Of a stretch of 56,674 bases of DNA, positions 17,205 through 24,990 are shown piece by piece. The stretch covers positions 1 to 56,674 of IMG/VR virus record IMGVR_UViG_3300037826_000110; one strand, 5' to 3'. Below the pieces are notes generated by a model. The model saw nothing but the letters and a program-made list of their open reading frames with translations. It did no database searches and had not been told where the DNA came from. The stretch's first letter is position 1. The number at the start of each line of letters is the position of its first letter. The translations under genes were made by a program, and so were the position numbers. The stretch comes from a virus.

Positions 17205-18674
17205 TCAGCCCCATGGGCTGTTTTTCTGCAATCGTTTATGTGATGACAGCGGATTAGCTGTCGGTTGTCCCCCGGCTGTAATGGCCAAGGCCCATGCCCA
17301 GAACTTATCCGCGTGGTGTTTCTCGTTGCGTTCCGTGTCGAAGCGCGAAAGCTTGCCGCTAGTAGTCGTGCGCTTGATACTGTGAATTTGATAGGCGATA
17401 TCCCGATCCAGGGGAAGCGGGGTATTACCGCGCTCGGCCTGTACCCGGGCCTCCACCGCCCACAACTCCTTATTGGCGTTGGTGAAGTCCACGCCCTCGG
17501 CCTTGCCAGTGCGCATCAGATTCTCTGCTAGCTGAGCGCCAATCCCGTTTTGGTCGATCAGGATCTTGGTCACCGGCAGGCGCTTGATGATCTCGCGCAC
17601 GCAACGCTCCTGATCGTCATACGGCACGCGATCCAGGCTCACCGAGAAACGCAGGGGGAGCCTTCCCGCTGTGGAGAGTCCCACTAATGCCAATTCCGAT
17701 AGGTCACGCTTGCGTCCGATGTCCATCCCCCCGGCGAAGGCCGTCTCGATTTCCTTGCGCTTGATAGCCAGTTGCACGTCGCGAATCAGATCCAGGGCCT
17801 CATCTACGTTACGCGCGTGCCAGAACTTTTCTACGGCTGGCGTCTGATTACGCTTGATCAGCTCCCACGAGATCCACGCGGTAAGCTCATCCACCCAGGC
17901 ACACTCATATTCCTGCTGGAAATCCTCCAGGAACATGTTTTCAAAGATATCAATAAGGGCTGGGGTGCCGAAGGCGTATACGCGCTCTTCGGTGGGCATG
18001 GACGGCGCGACGTTGGCGGCTAGTTTGACGTTGGTGCACAGGGCTCCGACTGTCCACCACGGCAGGATACGACGATGCTGATCGTAGCCCGGATACGCCC
18101 GCATCTGCTGCGTGACGATCTCCCAGAATAGCCCCCTGGCCCCTAGTGGCGAGGAACCGATGCGAATGTAGCCGTCACCTTTGGTGGTCGCAGGAAGCGC
18201 CGCGCGATATACCTCACGGTCCAGACCGTGGGGGTAATGCGCCATCTCGTCGAGGTAGATACGGGCACGTGGTTTCCCACGCGGGGGACGGCAGGGATGG
18301 GAGATCAGCCGTGAACCATTGTCAAGTTCTATCGCGGAGCGGCTGGCACGTTTGAGGCCCGGTCGAACGGGCGGATCCAGGGCCTCGATAGTGGCCTTGG
18401 CGTAGCGGATTTTCTCTTGGGCCTCCTCGCGGTTGATGGAGACGAAGATGTGTGGGGTGTCGGGGTTGAGGATGCCGTCCACTACGGCGTCCAGCGCAGC
18501 GGTGAAACTCCAGGCGATCTGACGTGCTTTGACGTCGATGCCAAAACGTTCGGTATTATTAAGGTACAGTAATTGAAACAGCTCCCAGTGTGCGTCCGGT
18601 ATCCCAGCCGCAGTAGGGAGATCGAGAAACTCTACGGCAAATTGCGCCTTGGCTGATAGGTCCGTAAGGCGCAC
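17205..18674 (-). CDS. terL: Terminase large subunit
   Basis: A 489-aa protein starting at GTG 18674 with GGAGG 7 bases upstream. The ATPase region has a degenerate Walker A (DVKARQIAWSF, lacking the usual GKS) and a clear Walker B (RIYLDEMAHY). The nuclease region begins GGMDIGRKRDLSELALVG, with acidic residues typical of the RNase H-like nuclease. It follows the small subunit by 2 bases. It translocates DNA into the head during packaging. Confidence 0.9.
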   Translation of the reverse strand: MRLTDLSAKAQFAVEFLDLPTAAGIPDAHWELFQLLYLNNTERFGIDVKARQIAWSFTAALDAVVDGILNPDTPHIFVSINREEAQEKIRYAKATIEALDPPVRPGLKRASRSAIELDNGSRLISHPCRPPRGKPRARIYLDEMAHYPHGLDREVYRAALPATTKGDGYIRIGSSPLGARGLFWEIVTQQMRAYPGYDQHRRILPWWTVGALCTNVKLAANVAPSMPTEERVYAFGTPALIDIFENMFLEDFQQEYECAWVDELTAWISWELIKRNQTPAVEKFWHARNVDEALDLIRDVQLAIKRKEIETAFAGGMDIGRKRDLSELALVGLSTAGRLPLRFSVSLDRVPYDDQERCVREIIKRLPVTKILIDQNGIGAQLAENLMRTGKAEGVDFTNANKELWAVEARVQAERGNTPLPLDRDIAYQIHSIKRTTTSGKLSRFDTERNEKHHADKFWAWALAITAGGQPTANPLSSHKRLQKNSPWG

Positions 18675-18676
18675 AT

Positions 18677-19189
18677 CTAGTCCTCCAGAGTGTCGGCGGC
18701 TTCTAGTAGCTCAGCAGCCTCATGCAAGCGCTGTTTGCGTTCGTCTTGCCACTGCTCGGCATCCCACAGTACGTGATCAATCGGGCTGTCGCCATTGGTC
18801 ATCTCGTACTCTTGTTTGATACCGCGTAACAGCGCCTGCAAATCCTTCTCGGCCCAGGCTGCGCGACGCACCTCCTGAATCTCGGCCAGCAGGCGCGCGT
18901 TGCGCTCGTGGATGTCGGCTACAGCATACTTGCGCCAAGCCTCCTCCACAGCTTGCAAATCATGGTTAATGGTACCCAGACTGTAAGGCTTGCCGGTGTC
19001 GGGGTTTTTGAAATCACGCAGCGCGGCCACAATCTCGCGTTGCGTCAATCCCCGCAATGACAACGCCGCCACCCTGCGGCGTCGTAAATCAATTAAAGCA
19101 GCACGGCTGTTCAGTTTCATGGCGTTCAGTGCTGCTTCACGGAATGCCTCGCCGTCGTCCAACGGCGTAATGTCGTCTGAATCGGGCAT
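18677..19189 (-). CDS. terS: Terminase small subunit
   Basis: A 170-aa protein with GGAGGGCAAC before ATG 19189. It has an N-terminal helix-turn-helix (LRGLTQREIVAALRDF) followed by coiled helices (residues ~85-130). It lies immediately before terL, where it would recognise the packaging site and recruit the large subunit. Confidence 0.8.
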   Translation of the reverse strand: MPDSDDITPLDDGEAFREAALNAMKLNSRAALIDLRRRRVAALSLRGLTQREIVAALRDFKNPDTGKPYSLGTINHDLQAVEEAWRKYAVADIHERNARLLAEIQEVRRAAWAEKDLQALLRGIKQEYEMTNGDSPIDHVLWDAEQWQDERKQRLHEAAELLEAADTLED

Positions 19190-19210
19190 GTTGCCCTCCT
19201 ACGATATTAT

Positions 19211-19948
19211 TCATGAGACGATCATAACCCTCTGCGTGCGCTTGACACGAATGAATAGATTCAGTCCCTTCTTGCTGCGGCGGATTTCTAGATGCTTACC
19301 CCATTTACTCTTGAGATAAGCTAGCTCGCGCTCGTTACGTTCACCGGAGCGCATGTGCGCGTTCCCTCCGGTGTTGTTAAAGCGCTGATGCATTATGGCG
19401 CAACGCTCGTCCACAAGCACGCAACGGTATTTTAGGAGTGCTTGGAGACAATAGTCGATATCCGCGCGCAGCTTCAACGAGGTGTCGTAGCGCAGCTCGC
19501 GTCCAATAATTCCAATCGCGCCCCCGACCCAGTTGTTAAGGGAAAATGGGTTCTGGGGGTGAAACTTGCGTACATCGCCACTGTGCTGTGAGAAACCAAA
19601 CACACAGGTCCCGAGGCCCCTGGCGATCCGGGCCGCGTTCTCAACCATTTGCAAAGCTACGTCAGGATCGACGACAGTCGCGGCGGCGGTGGTGCGTCCG
19701 GCGTTCATGCGCAGGTGGCTGACGTCGTCATCGACCATAAAGACGGTCTCCTCTGTGATATTATCCAGGATCCACTGTCGCAGGGGACCAATCCCCGCCA
19801 CGCTCGACGGGTGCGTGATAATTTCTGCATCCAGGACGGCATAGTCCTCCGCTTCGGCCTCATCTACGCACACGGCGGCCGAGGGGAACAGCTCAAGCGC
19901 CTTCCCACATAACGCTACTCTTCGTCGACTGGGGATGATGATGCGCAT
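19211..19948 (-). CDS. GT-A glycosyltransferase-like protein (TAGT-like)
   Basis: ATG 19948 (MRIIIPSRRRVALCGKAL) follows GGAGG by 10 bases and gives 245 aa. It has the nucleotide-sugar binding pattern of GT-A enzymes: an N-terminal IIIPSRRR strand, then RQWILDNITEETVFMVDDDVSHL with the DxD metal motif. A C-terminal domain holds KLRADIDYCLQALL. This resembles phage TET-associated glycosyltransferases that decorate modified DNA bases, which are often found beside ParB-like genes, as here. No TET or other base hydroxylase was seen, so the substrate could also be protein. Confidence 0.55.
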   Translation of the reverse strand: MRIIIPSRRRVALCGKALELFPSAAVCVDEAEAEDYAVLDAEIITHPSSVAGIGPLRQWILDNITEETVFMVDDDVSHLRMNAGRTTAAATVVDPDVALQMVENAARIARGLGTCVFGFSQHSGDVRKFHPQNPFSLNNWVGGAIGIIGRELRYDTSLKLRADIDYCLQALLKYRCVLVDERCAIMHQRFNNTGGNAHMRSGERNERELAYLKSKWGKHLEIRRSKKGLNLFIRVKRTQRVMIVS

Positions 19949-20670
19949 TGCTGTAAGACCTCCAAAAAGCGCGTGCCGTCCATCACGCGACATAACCCGA
20001 CTTTCCTCCGCAGATTGCCTTTGCTGGATTTATACGAAAAGGCACGCTCCCCGATGCCCAGTACCTCGATAGCCCGTGCCCAGTCCCAGGTGGTGCGAAA
20101 GACCAACATCACATAGTCGTAATGCTCGAAGGGTTGCAGTCCCATTTCGGGGATAGTAGCGTCGTCCGCTTCCTCAGCGATGGCCTGCTCCTCCGCGCTC
20201 AGCGCCTCGTACATCAGTTGATCAACCTCGCGCTGCTGGAAAAAGGCCACGATGTCCAGGCCCTCCTCGATATCAGCCGCGATCTGCCCGGCGTCCCAGG
20301 CTAGGTTGAGCTCGGAGGTGCGGTTATCGGCGTAGGCCAGGCTACGCGCTACCCCGCCGTCCTCCTCCAGATCCAGATCCTCACGCTGATGAACGACGAG
20401 GCCGTCGCCAGGCGTGCGCACGACGTAGATGGGCATGCCACCGAGGTCGCGTACCGTCTCCACGGTCTTGTTGCCAGAGACGACGCGCCCCTTGCGATCT
20501 GTCAGCACGGAACGCCCCGGGCCATAGCGGGCCAGGCTTTCACGCAAGGCCCACTGTCCACGACTGGTTCCCAGATTCGCATTGTGCTCATCGGAGTGCA
20601 AGTCGTCTAGCGAGGAGATCTCGGCGATCTCCTCTTCTAACGCTGTGACAAAGTCTTGTTCGTCGCTCAC
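19915..20670 (-). CDS. ParB/Srx-fold protein, phage type
   Basis: A 251-aa protein starting at GTG 20670 with GGAGG 8 bases upstream. The N-terminal domain (SLDDLHSDEHNANLGTSRG, then DRKGRVVSGNKTVETVRDLG, then NRTSELN) has the ParB-like fold pattern but lacks the GERRxRA CTP-binding box of true partition proteins. Such proteins act as nucleases or nucleotide-binding factors in phages. It overlaps the glycosyltransferase-like gene by 34 bases and is the first gene after leader L2. Confidence 0.65.
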   Translation of the reverse strand: MSDEQDFVTALEEEIAEISSLDDLHSDEHNANLGTSRGQWALRESLARYGPGRSVLTDRKGRVVSGNKTVETVRDLGGMPIYVVRTPGDGLVVHQREDLDLEEDGGVARSLAYADNRTSELNLAWDAGQIAADIEEGLDIVAFFQQREVDQLMYEALSAEEQAIAEEADDATIPEMGLQPFEHYDYVMLVFRTTWDWARAIEVLGIGERAFSYKSSKGNLRRKVGLCRVMDGTRFLEVLQQCASSSPVDEE

Positions 20671-20686
20671 AATTCAATCCTCCAAC

Positions 20687-20722
20687 AAAAAAGGGGCTGC
20701 CCCCATCGCTGGGAACAGCCCC
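20687..20722 (-). terminator. Leader terminator L2 (attenuator candidate) before the terminase operon
   Basis: GGGGCTG and CAGCCCC form a stem on the minus strand followed by T6, just upstream of the ribosome binding site of the ParB-like gene. The box GCCCAGCGAGA (20732-20742) precedes it; its AGCCC can pair with GGGCT of the terminator 5' arm. The same box occurs in L3. Confidence 0.8.
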
Positions 20723-20752
20723 GGAATCCTGTCTCGCTGGGCTTACACCTTT

Positions 20753-20781
20753 AGTGTATCACAATTGATATAGTAAGGCAA
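20753..20781 (-). promoter_or_regulatory. Promoter for the terminase operon
   Basis: -35 TTGCCT (20776-20781), 17-base spacer, -10 TACACT (20753-20758) on the minus strand. It abuts the stop of the previous gene and leads into the L2 leader. Confidence 0.55.
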
Positions 20782-21354
20782 TTATTCCGCCAAGATCTTG
20801 CAGATAGCGACGGCGTCTTCCATGGAAATGCGATCCAGCTCGAGGTTGACCGTCACCTCCTCGGCGGACGTGCCGACTTCATGCGGATAGGCACGGATAC
20901 GATAGCGCCGCGCGTCACCGGGCAGGCTGTAAACACACGGATTATTGGTATCAGCGTGCAGGATTTGGGCGTTCAACATCTTGGCCAATCTATCCAAAGC
21001 CGCGCGCTTGAGCCTGTCACTGCGGCGCTGGCGATAGCGTTGCCGCAAAGCACCCTCCGAGATCTGGTAGTAATCGGGCAGGAAGCGGCGCATAATATCG
21101 CCGGCAATGCTCTCCGGCGCGCGGGTGGCGCTGCAGGTAATGCGCGGGCTTTCCTCCCAGCGATAAAATTCCTGGGGATAGATCCCGTGCACAGCGATGC
21201 GTTTCCGTTTTTCCTGTCTGATGAAAAATCCGACATCTGGATCGTCTAGGTCATCGCGACGCAGAGTGGCGTGATGCTCGTTAGCGTGTTCTGTGCACAC
21301 GCGCCAGCCATCCAGATGCCGCGCTATGGCGGTAGCTAGTTCTGTGATATTCAT
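20782..21354 (-). CDS. Unknown 190-aa protein
   Basis: The ATG overlaps the previous stop as ATGA, so it is translationally coupled to the 80-aa gene upstream. It has basic, helix-rich central residues (LRQRYRQRRSDRLKRAALDRLAKML) and no transmembrane segment or zinc motif. No family is recognised. It is the last gene of the ribozyme-punctuated operon before the L2 promoter. Confidence 0.6.
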   Translation of the reverse strand: MNITELATAIARHLDGWRVCTEHANEHHATLRRDDLDDPDVGFFIRQEKRKRIAVHGIYPQEFYRWEESPRITCSATRAPESIAGDIMRRFLPDYYQISEGALRQRYRQRRSDRLKRAALDRLAKMLNAQILHADTNNPCVYSLPGDARRYRIRAYPHEVGTSAEEVTVNLELDRISMEDAVAICKILAE

Positions 21355-21593
21355 ACGTCACCTCTCCCTGGACGACGGAAACGAAAGACGTTACCGCCAA
21401 ACTTAACCTCCGCGATGCATTGCACGCTATGCGGATGACGATATTTGCAGTCTCGTAGCAAAACATCCGCGAAGCGCAGCATATAGCCCAGACACTCCAC
21501 GGCAAAGGGTTTGTCGCGCAGCCGTTGCCGGATGTCCTGTAAGTCCTCAAATGATACTTGCGCTTTATGATTAAGCGCGTATACTGTAGTCAT
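21351..21593 (-). CDS. Unknown 80-aa protein
   Basis: ATG 21593 (MTTVYALNHKAQVSF) has CACGGAGGTGATTGAG upstream, the same ribosome binding context used throughout this operon; a start 3 codons earlier is less likely. The protein is small, basic and soluble, ending RFRRPGRGDV. No family is recognised. Confidence 0.6.
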   Translation of the reverse strand: MTTVYALNHKAQVSFEDLQDIRQRLRDKPFAVECLGYMLRFADVLLRDCKYRHPHSVQCIAEVKFGGNVFRFRRPGRGDV

Positions 21594-21621
21594 CTCAATC
21601 ACCTCCGTGGTTGAGTAACAC

Positions 21622-21660
21622 GAGGGGGACGGGCCGCCTTACCCGTACCCCCTCATTTTT
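21622..21660 (+). terminator. Intrinsic terminator facing rightward
   Basis: GAGGGGG-A-CGGG pairs with CCCG-TA-CCCCCTC and is followed on the plus strand by ATTTTTTATT. The T tract faces the plus direction although all nearby genes run leftward. It may block antisense transcription into the operon; on the minus strand it is just a stable intergenic hairpin. Confidence 0.6.
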
Positions 21661-21662
21661 TA

Positions 21663-22085
21663 TTAATGTGTATGCCGTTGATGGTGGCTCAGCGTTTGGC
21701 TATCCACCACCGTATCAATCCCCGCAATCTCAGACTGGTAGATTTTTCCGTAGTGATCCGAGTGCGGCAATCCCGACCGGATCAGGAATATGCAATGATA
21801 CCGCACGCCCCCCCCCGGAAATACCGGCGTCCCTCCACTGATAATGATGGCCTTCGGAAAGAAATTGCCGTCAATCCGATGCAGACCGCGCTTGATCCAC
21901 ACCACCACAAATCGATCCTCTGCCGGTTTCAGTTTATCCGGCGTCACCGCGCACGCCTCAAATTTCATTTGCCGTGCGGATGTCTGACGGTTGATGCGCA
22001 GCACACCGTCACAACCCCGCTGCGGCGTGTTGCTAAACAGCGGTAACCCCTCGCCTTGCTCAAACATATAACCCTGCTTCTTCAT
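21663..22085 (-). CDS. Unknown 140-aa protein
   Basis: ATG 22085 with CACGGAGGTGAGAAG upstream. The middle part (AEDRFVVVWIKRGLHRIDGNFFPKAIIISGG) is beta-rich; the end is His-rich (SHHQRHTH). No known family or membrane segment is seen. It sits after the RarA-like gene in the same operon. Confidence 0.6.
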   Translation of the reverse strand: MKKQGYMFEQGEGLPLFSNTPQRGCDGVLRINRQTSARQMKFEACAVTPDKLKPAEDRFVVVWIKRGLHRIDGNFFPKAIIISGGTPVFPGGGVRYHCIFLIRSGLPHSDHYGKIYQSEIAGIDTVVDSQTLSHHQRHTH

Positions 22086-22107
22086 CTTCTCACCTCCGTG
22101 ATATCCA

Positions 22108-22719
22108 TTAAAACATCTGTAACTGTGTTTCCGCGTTGCCGGTTGGTTGCTCCTGCCGGCGTCGCTCCCACTCCGGGGCGTCGTCTTTGCCCTGTAACCA
22201 CAACTCTTGCGCTTCCTCTGCGTAGGGATCAGTGACGTTGCCTTGCGGATCCAGACGGCAGCCTTCGTCTAACCAATACTGCACATCGCGCCCCATCGCC
22301 CGACCGCGACCCGTGTGATTGTCCAGGGCGTGATCCGGGATGTCGTGGCGCTCGTCCATAAATTCCTGCGTGACCGCACGCTGAAAGTGATCGGCGACCC
22401 TCGACTTGGGTGCCCGACTCATTAGGAGCAGGGCGTTGCCCAAGATCAGACGGCAAGTGCCATCTTTGCCGTGCGATCGAAAAAAGAAGTACTGCGCACG
22501 CAGGGCCGGAATCGTGCTTAGCAACTCCGGACTGGCGATACCAATATCCTCGTTGACGATCACCAACAGACGCCGCCATAGGTATTGTTCGTAGCGTGGA
22601 ATCAGCTCCAGTGCCCAGTACATCGCCGAGCGTTCGTCTCCCCGACGAATCTCCTTCTGGATCGCCGAGATGACCTCCAATAGTGGATGGTTGTGCTGTG
22701 TATAGGCTCTAAATCCCAT
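22108..22719 (-). CDS. Stand-alone RarA/MgsA C-terminal-like domain protein
   Basis: This 203-aa protein resembles only the C-terminal tetramerisation/substrate domain of the RarA (MgsA, WRNIP1) clamp-loader-like ATPase: DERSAMYWALELIPRYEQ, then RRLLVIVNEDIGIASPELL, then LLLMSRAPKSRVAD. The AAA+ ATPase domain is absent. RarA acts at stalled replication forks; a domain-only version may hijack or inhibit host RarA, or work with the phage replisome. The gene follows ribozyme-like element 1. Confidence 0.7.
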   Translation of the reverse strand: MGFRAYTQHNHPLLEVISAIQKEIRRGDERSAMYWALELIPRYEQYLWRRLLVIVNEDIGIASPELLSTIPALRAQYFFFRSHGKDGTCRLILGNALLLMSRAPKSRVADHFQRAVTQEFMDERHDIPDHALDNHTGRGRAMGRDVQYWLDEGCRLDPQGNVTDPYAEEAQELWLQGKDDAPEWERRRQEQPTGNAETQLQMF

Positions 22720-22754
22720 CGTTTCTTACCTCCTCTACCTCCGTAGTTTTTATA

Positions 22755-22831
22755 TGACCTGCCTTATCAATGATCGGATGGTCAATCCCGATCAGACGCC
22801 CGGCCTAGAGGCCAGGCGTTTCGGCTATGTC
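22755..22831 (-). ncRNA. Type II hammerhead ribozyme-like RNA, copy 1 (RadC / RarA-like junction)
   Basis: Reading the minus strand: stem II strand GCC, GAAA core, stem III (10 pairs including one U-G, loop UCUA), GUC cleavage triplet (22797-22795), stem I UGAUCGG/CCGAUCA, core UUGAUAA, stem II strand GGC, then GGUCA, which can pair with UGACC in loop I. Predicted cut is between 22795 and 22794. The RadC stop codon overlaps its 5' end. Confidence 0.75.
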
Positions 22832-23538
22832 TCGAACCCCTTTCCCTGCTCGCGCAGGCTAATGTAACGGTTGTGGCCGATGACCATGTGATCCAGGACA
22901 TCCAGCTCCATCAGTTTCCCGACCTCCACTAATCTGCGGGTTAGCATAATGTCCTCCGGCGAGGGGTTAGGATCGCCAGAGGGATGATTGTGCGCGACGA
23001 TGATCGAAGCGCAGTTACGGCGAATCGCCCCCCGAAAAACCTCCGCTGTGCGGACCAGGGAAGTGTTGAGGCTCCCCTTATAGAGGATTTCCTTGTCGAT
23101 TACGCGATTGCGCGTGTCCAGATATAGGACCGCGAAGTTCTCTTGCTCGGCATCCCCGATGTAGGGAGTGAGGATGTGCGAGGCATCCGAAGGAGACCGG
23201 ATCTGTTCACGATCCGGCCCGGATTCCAAGGTCATGCGCACGCCCAGTTCCAGGGCCGCCATAAGGCGCGCGGCTTGTGAGGGACCAATGCCGTCGATGG
23301 CCGTCAATTGACTCTCCTCCGCCCGGCGCAAACCGTGCAACGATCCAAACTTAGCGACTAACTGATTGGCAATACTCAGGGCCTCGCCCCCCTGTACAAT
23401 TGCCGCTAGTAATTCCACCAAGTTCACGTACCGCACGCCTACCTCACGCACGCGGTTTACCGGTTTCTCGGACTCCGGTAAGTCGTCCACGCGCAATCCA
23501 GGCGGGGTATGTTGCAACATGCTCATTTGTGCTACCAT
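22825..23538 (-). CDS. radC: RadC-like JAB-domain protein
   Basis: A 237-aa RadC family protein. It has an N-terminal helix-hairpin-helix (LTAIDGIGPSQAARLMAALELG) and a C-terminal JAMM metalloprotease motif, HNHPSGDPNPSPED (H-x-H-x7-S-x2-D). ATG 23538 has GGAGGTGTAAGAGA upstream. RadC proteins are common on mobile elements and phages; the reaction is unproven, although the metal ligands are intact. It lies between ribozyme-like elements 1 and 2. Confidence 0.9.
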   Translation of the reverse strand: MVAQMSMLQHTPPGLRVDDLPESEKPVNRVREVGVRYVNLVELLAAIVQGGEALSIANQLVAKFGSLHGLRRAEESQLTAIDGIGPSQAARLMAALELGVRMTLESGPDREQIRSPSDASHILTPYIGDAEQENFAVLYLDTRNRVIDKEILYKGSLNTSLVRTAEVFRGAIRRNCASIIVAHNHPSGDPNPSPEDIMLTRRLVEVGKLMELDVLDHMVIGHNRYISLREQGKGFET

Positions 23539-23563
23539 TCTCTTACACCTCCGTGGTTTTGTA

Positions 23564-23636
23564 TGACCTGCCTTATCAATGACCGGGTGGTCAATCCCGG
23601 CCAGACGCCGAGGTTATCTCGGCGTTTCGGCTAATC
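23564..23636 (-). ncRNA. Type II hammerhead ribozyme-like RNA, copy 2 (63-aa gene / RadC junction)
   Basis: Same plan as copy 1: stem II GCC/GGC, GAAA, stem III of 8 pairs, GUC (23606-23604), stem I UGGCCGGG/CCCGGUCA, UUGAUAA, and pseudoknot UGACC/GGUCA. Predicted cut is between 23604 and 23603. The stop codon of the upstream 63-aa gene lies in the stem III loop, so its last codons (LAETPR) are part of the ribozyme core. Confidence 0.8.
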
Positions 23637-23805
23637 TCTCAATGGCCTCCCAGGGAGAATAGCGATTTCGGAAATACCATTCCAAATCACGCTCCAAAAC
23701 CTCCACCCCCCAGTGCTCGGCGATATTCAGCGCCTCGCGCATGTAATCCCAACGTTTTTCATAATATCCCGCCAGGCAGCGGTAATTAAACCAATCCCTA
23801 TACAT
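23614..23805 (-). CDS. Unknown 63-aa protein
   Basis: ATG 23805 with TAGGAGGGTGTGA upstream. The product is acidic/aromatic (MYRDWFNYRCLAGYYEKRWDYM) and largely helical, with no known family. Its 3' end is shared with ribozyme-like element 2, so its translation should disturb that fold. Confidence 0.6.
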   Translation of the reverse strand: MYRDWFNYRCLAGYYEKRWDYMREALNIAEHWGVEVLERDLEWYFRNRYSPWEAIERLAETPR

Positions 23806-23815
23806 TCACACCCTC

Positions 23816-24715
23816 CTACTGATAGGGGCACTCGCCCGGGATCAGGGGGCTAGGACCATTGGGGAAGGACACGATCTTGTGCTGCAATAGTCCGCGATAG
23901 ATCGTCCCCGCTATCCTTGCGGCCTCATCTTCGCCCGCGTCCACCAGATCCTTGATGTAGCGCTCCATCGCGCTGGCTACCGAGCGGGCCTTGCGCATCG
24001 AAGGAAGCTCGTCATCCACCGGAATCACCCGGTCCGGTCGCGCTTCCTCCTCCGCAGCGCGCACATCCTGGACCTTGGTCATAAAGGTGGCCATATCGAA
24101 CATCGCTTCCTGCGCCTGCTCTTCCAACAATCTCGCGCAGAGCTTGCGAAACTCTTTCAGGCGCGGGGTATCCACCTCCGCCAGATAACGCAGAGCAATG
24201 CGCTGCCGATTGGTATCCAGGTCGCGAAGCGCATACGCATATTTGATGCCCATCTGCCCGTCTTTGACTAATTTCTGAGCCTCGGGCACCGTATCCAAAA
24301 GCGCCAGTCGCAAGCGCACCCGCTGAGGACTCACGTTCGCAATCTTGGCGACCTGTTTGGCGTCCCAGCCAAATTTCTCCATCCGTTTTTGGTAGGCGCG
24401 CGCTTCCTCAATCGGATTCAGTTCGTTGCGTTGCACATTCTCCAAAAGCATGACGGAAGAGGCTTGCTGATCCGAAAGCGTGCGCACCAAGGCCGGAATG
24501 GTCTCGCGCTCCAGGAGGCCAAAGGCCCGCCAACGCCGTTCACCGGCTACCACCTGAAAGCGCTCCCCCACCGGTCGCAAGGTGATGGGCTGCGCGAGGC
24601 CGTGCTGCTTGATGCTGGCCGCCAGTTCCTGCAGGCTCTCTGTATCAAAGTCCTGGCGATCATTATCGCCGGGGTCAATTAGGACCATCCGTATATCCTG
24701 TATCTGCTCTTGCAT
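23816..24715 (-). CDS. parB: ParB/Spo0J-family partition-type protein
   Basis: I choose ATG 24715 (MQEQIQDIRMVLIDPG) because CACGGAGGTG precedes it; the longer frame would include ribozyme copy 3. The 299-aa product has the ParB CTP-binding box GERRWRA (58-64), the ENVQRNELNPIEEA segment (92-105) and a helix-turn-helix (WDAKQVAKIANVSPQRVRLR). True ParB clamps load on ~16-bp palindromes (parS) and spread. No ParA was found, so it may work with the ParM/ParR set, in gene control, or through the nine dispersed palindromes. Confidence 0.85.
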   Translation of the reverse strand: MQEQIQDIRMVLIDPGDNDRQDFDTESLQELAASIKQHGLAQPITLRPVGERFQVVAGERRWRAFGLLERETIPALVRTLSDQQASSVMLLENVQRNELNPIEEARAYQKRMEKFGWDAKQVAKIANVSPQRVRLRLALLDTVPEAQKLVKDGQMGIKYAYALRDLDTNRQRIALRYLAEVDTPRLKEFRKLCARLLEEQAQEAMFDMATFMTKVQDVRAAEEEARPDRVIPVDDELPSMRKARSVASAMERYIKDLVDAGEDEAARIAGTIYRGLLQHKIVSFPNGPSPLIPGECPYQ

Positions 24716-24737
24716 TCTCTCACACCTCCGTGGTTTA

Positions 24738-24811
24738 TGATCTGCCTTATCAATAATCGGGCGATCAATCCCGATTAGACGCCGGGGACTCCCGGCGTTT
24801 CGGCTATAACT
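24738..24811 (-). ncRNA. Type II hammerhead ribozyme-like RNA, copy 3 (54-aa gene / ParB junction)
   Basis: GCC, GAAA, stem III ACGCCGGG/CCCGGCGU, GUC (24780-24778), stem I UAAUCGGG/CCCGAUUA, UUGAUAA, GGC. Here loop I has UGAUC and the 3' tail has GAUCA: both sides of the pseudoknot changed together relative to the other copies (UGACC/GGUCA). Predicted cut is between 24778 and 24777. Confidence 0.8.
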
Positions 24812-24968
24812 CATGGCGTTGCGCACGTCCAAAAGCGCGCAATTCGTAGTATCCGATCACACATCCGCCCACCTCGATAGTGAAACGCTGCGCATCGCAA
24901 TACCACGCATAATCCTCAGCATCACGCACATCCTCAAAATACACGCCTTCCACATTATACAATTCCAT
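24804..24968 (-). CDS. Unknown 54-aa protein
   Basis: ATG 24968 with CACGGAGGTGTAAGA upstream, the same context as its neighbours. The 54-aa product begins MELYNVEGVYFEDVRDAEDY, is acidic with a CVIGYYELRAFG strand, and ends at a TAG inside the 5' edge of ribozyme-like element 3. No family is recognised. Confidence 0.65.
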   Translation of the reverse strand: MELYNVEGVYFEDVRDAEDYAWYCDAQRFTIEVGGCVIGYYELRAFGRAQRHEL

Positions 24969-24990
24969 TCTTACACCTCCGTGGTTTATG

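Noticed and set aside
22823-22840. GGTTCGAGAC looks like a tRNA T-loop
   Set aside because: It lies in the end of radC and no acceptor or anticodon arm surrounds it; the flanking structure is the hammerhead-like element. I found no convincing tRNA in the window, though I could not run a tRNA search.
24716-24832. 39-residue N-terminal extension of ParB
   Set aside because: It would translate through ribozyme copy 3, while ATG 24715 has the operon's standard CACGGAGGTG site and starts at the conserved ParB domain.
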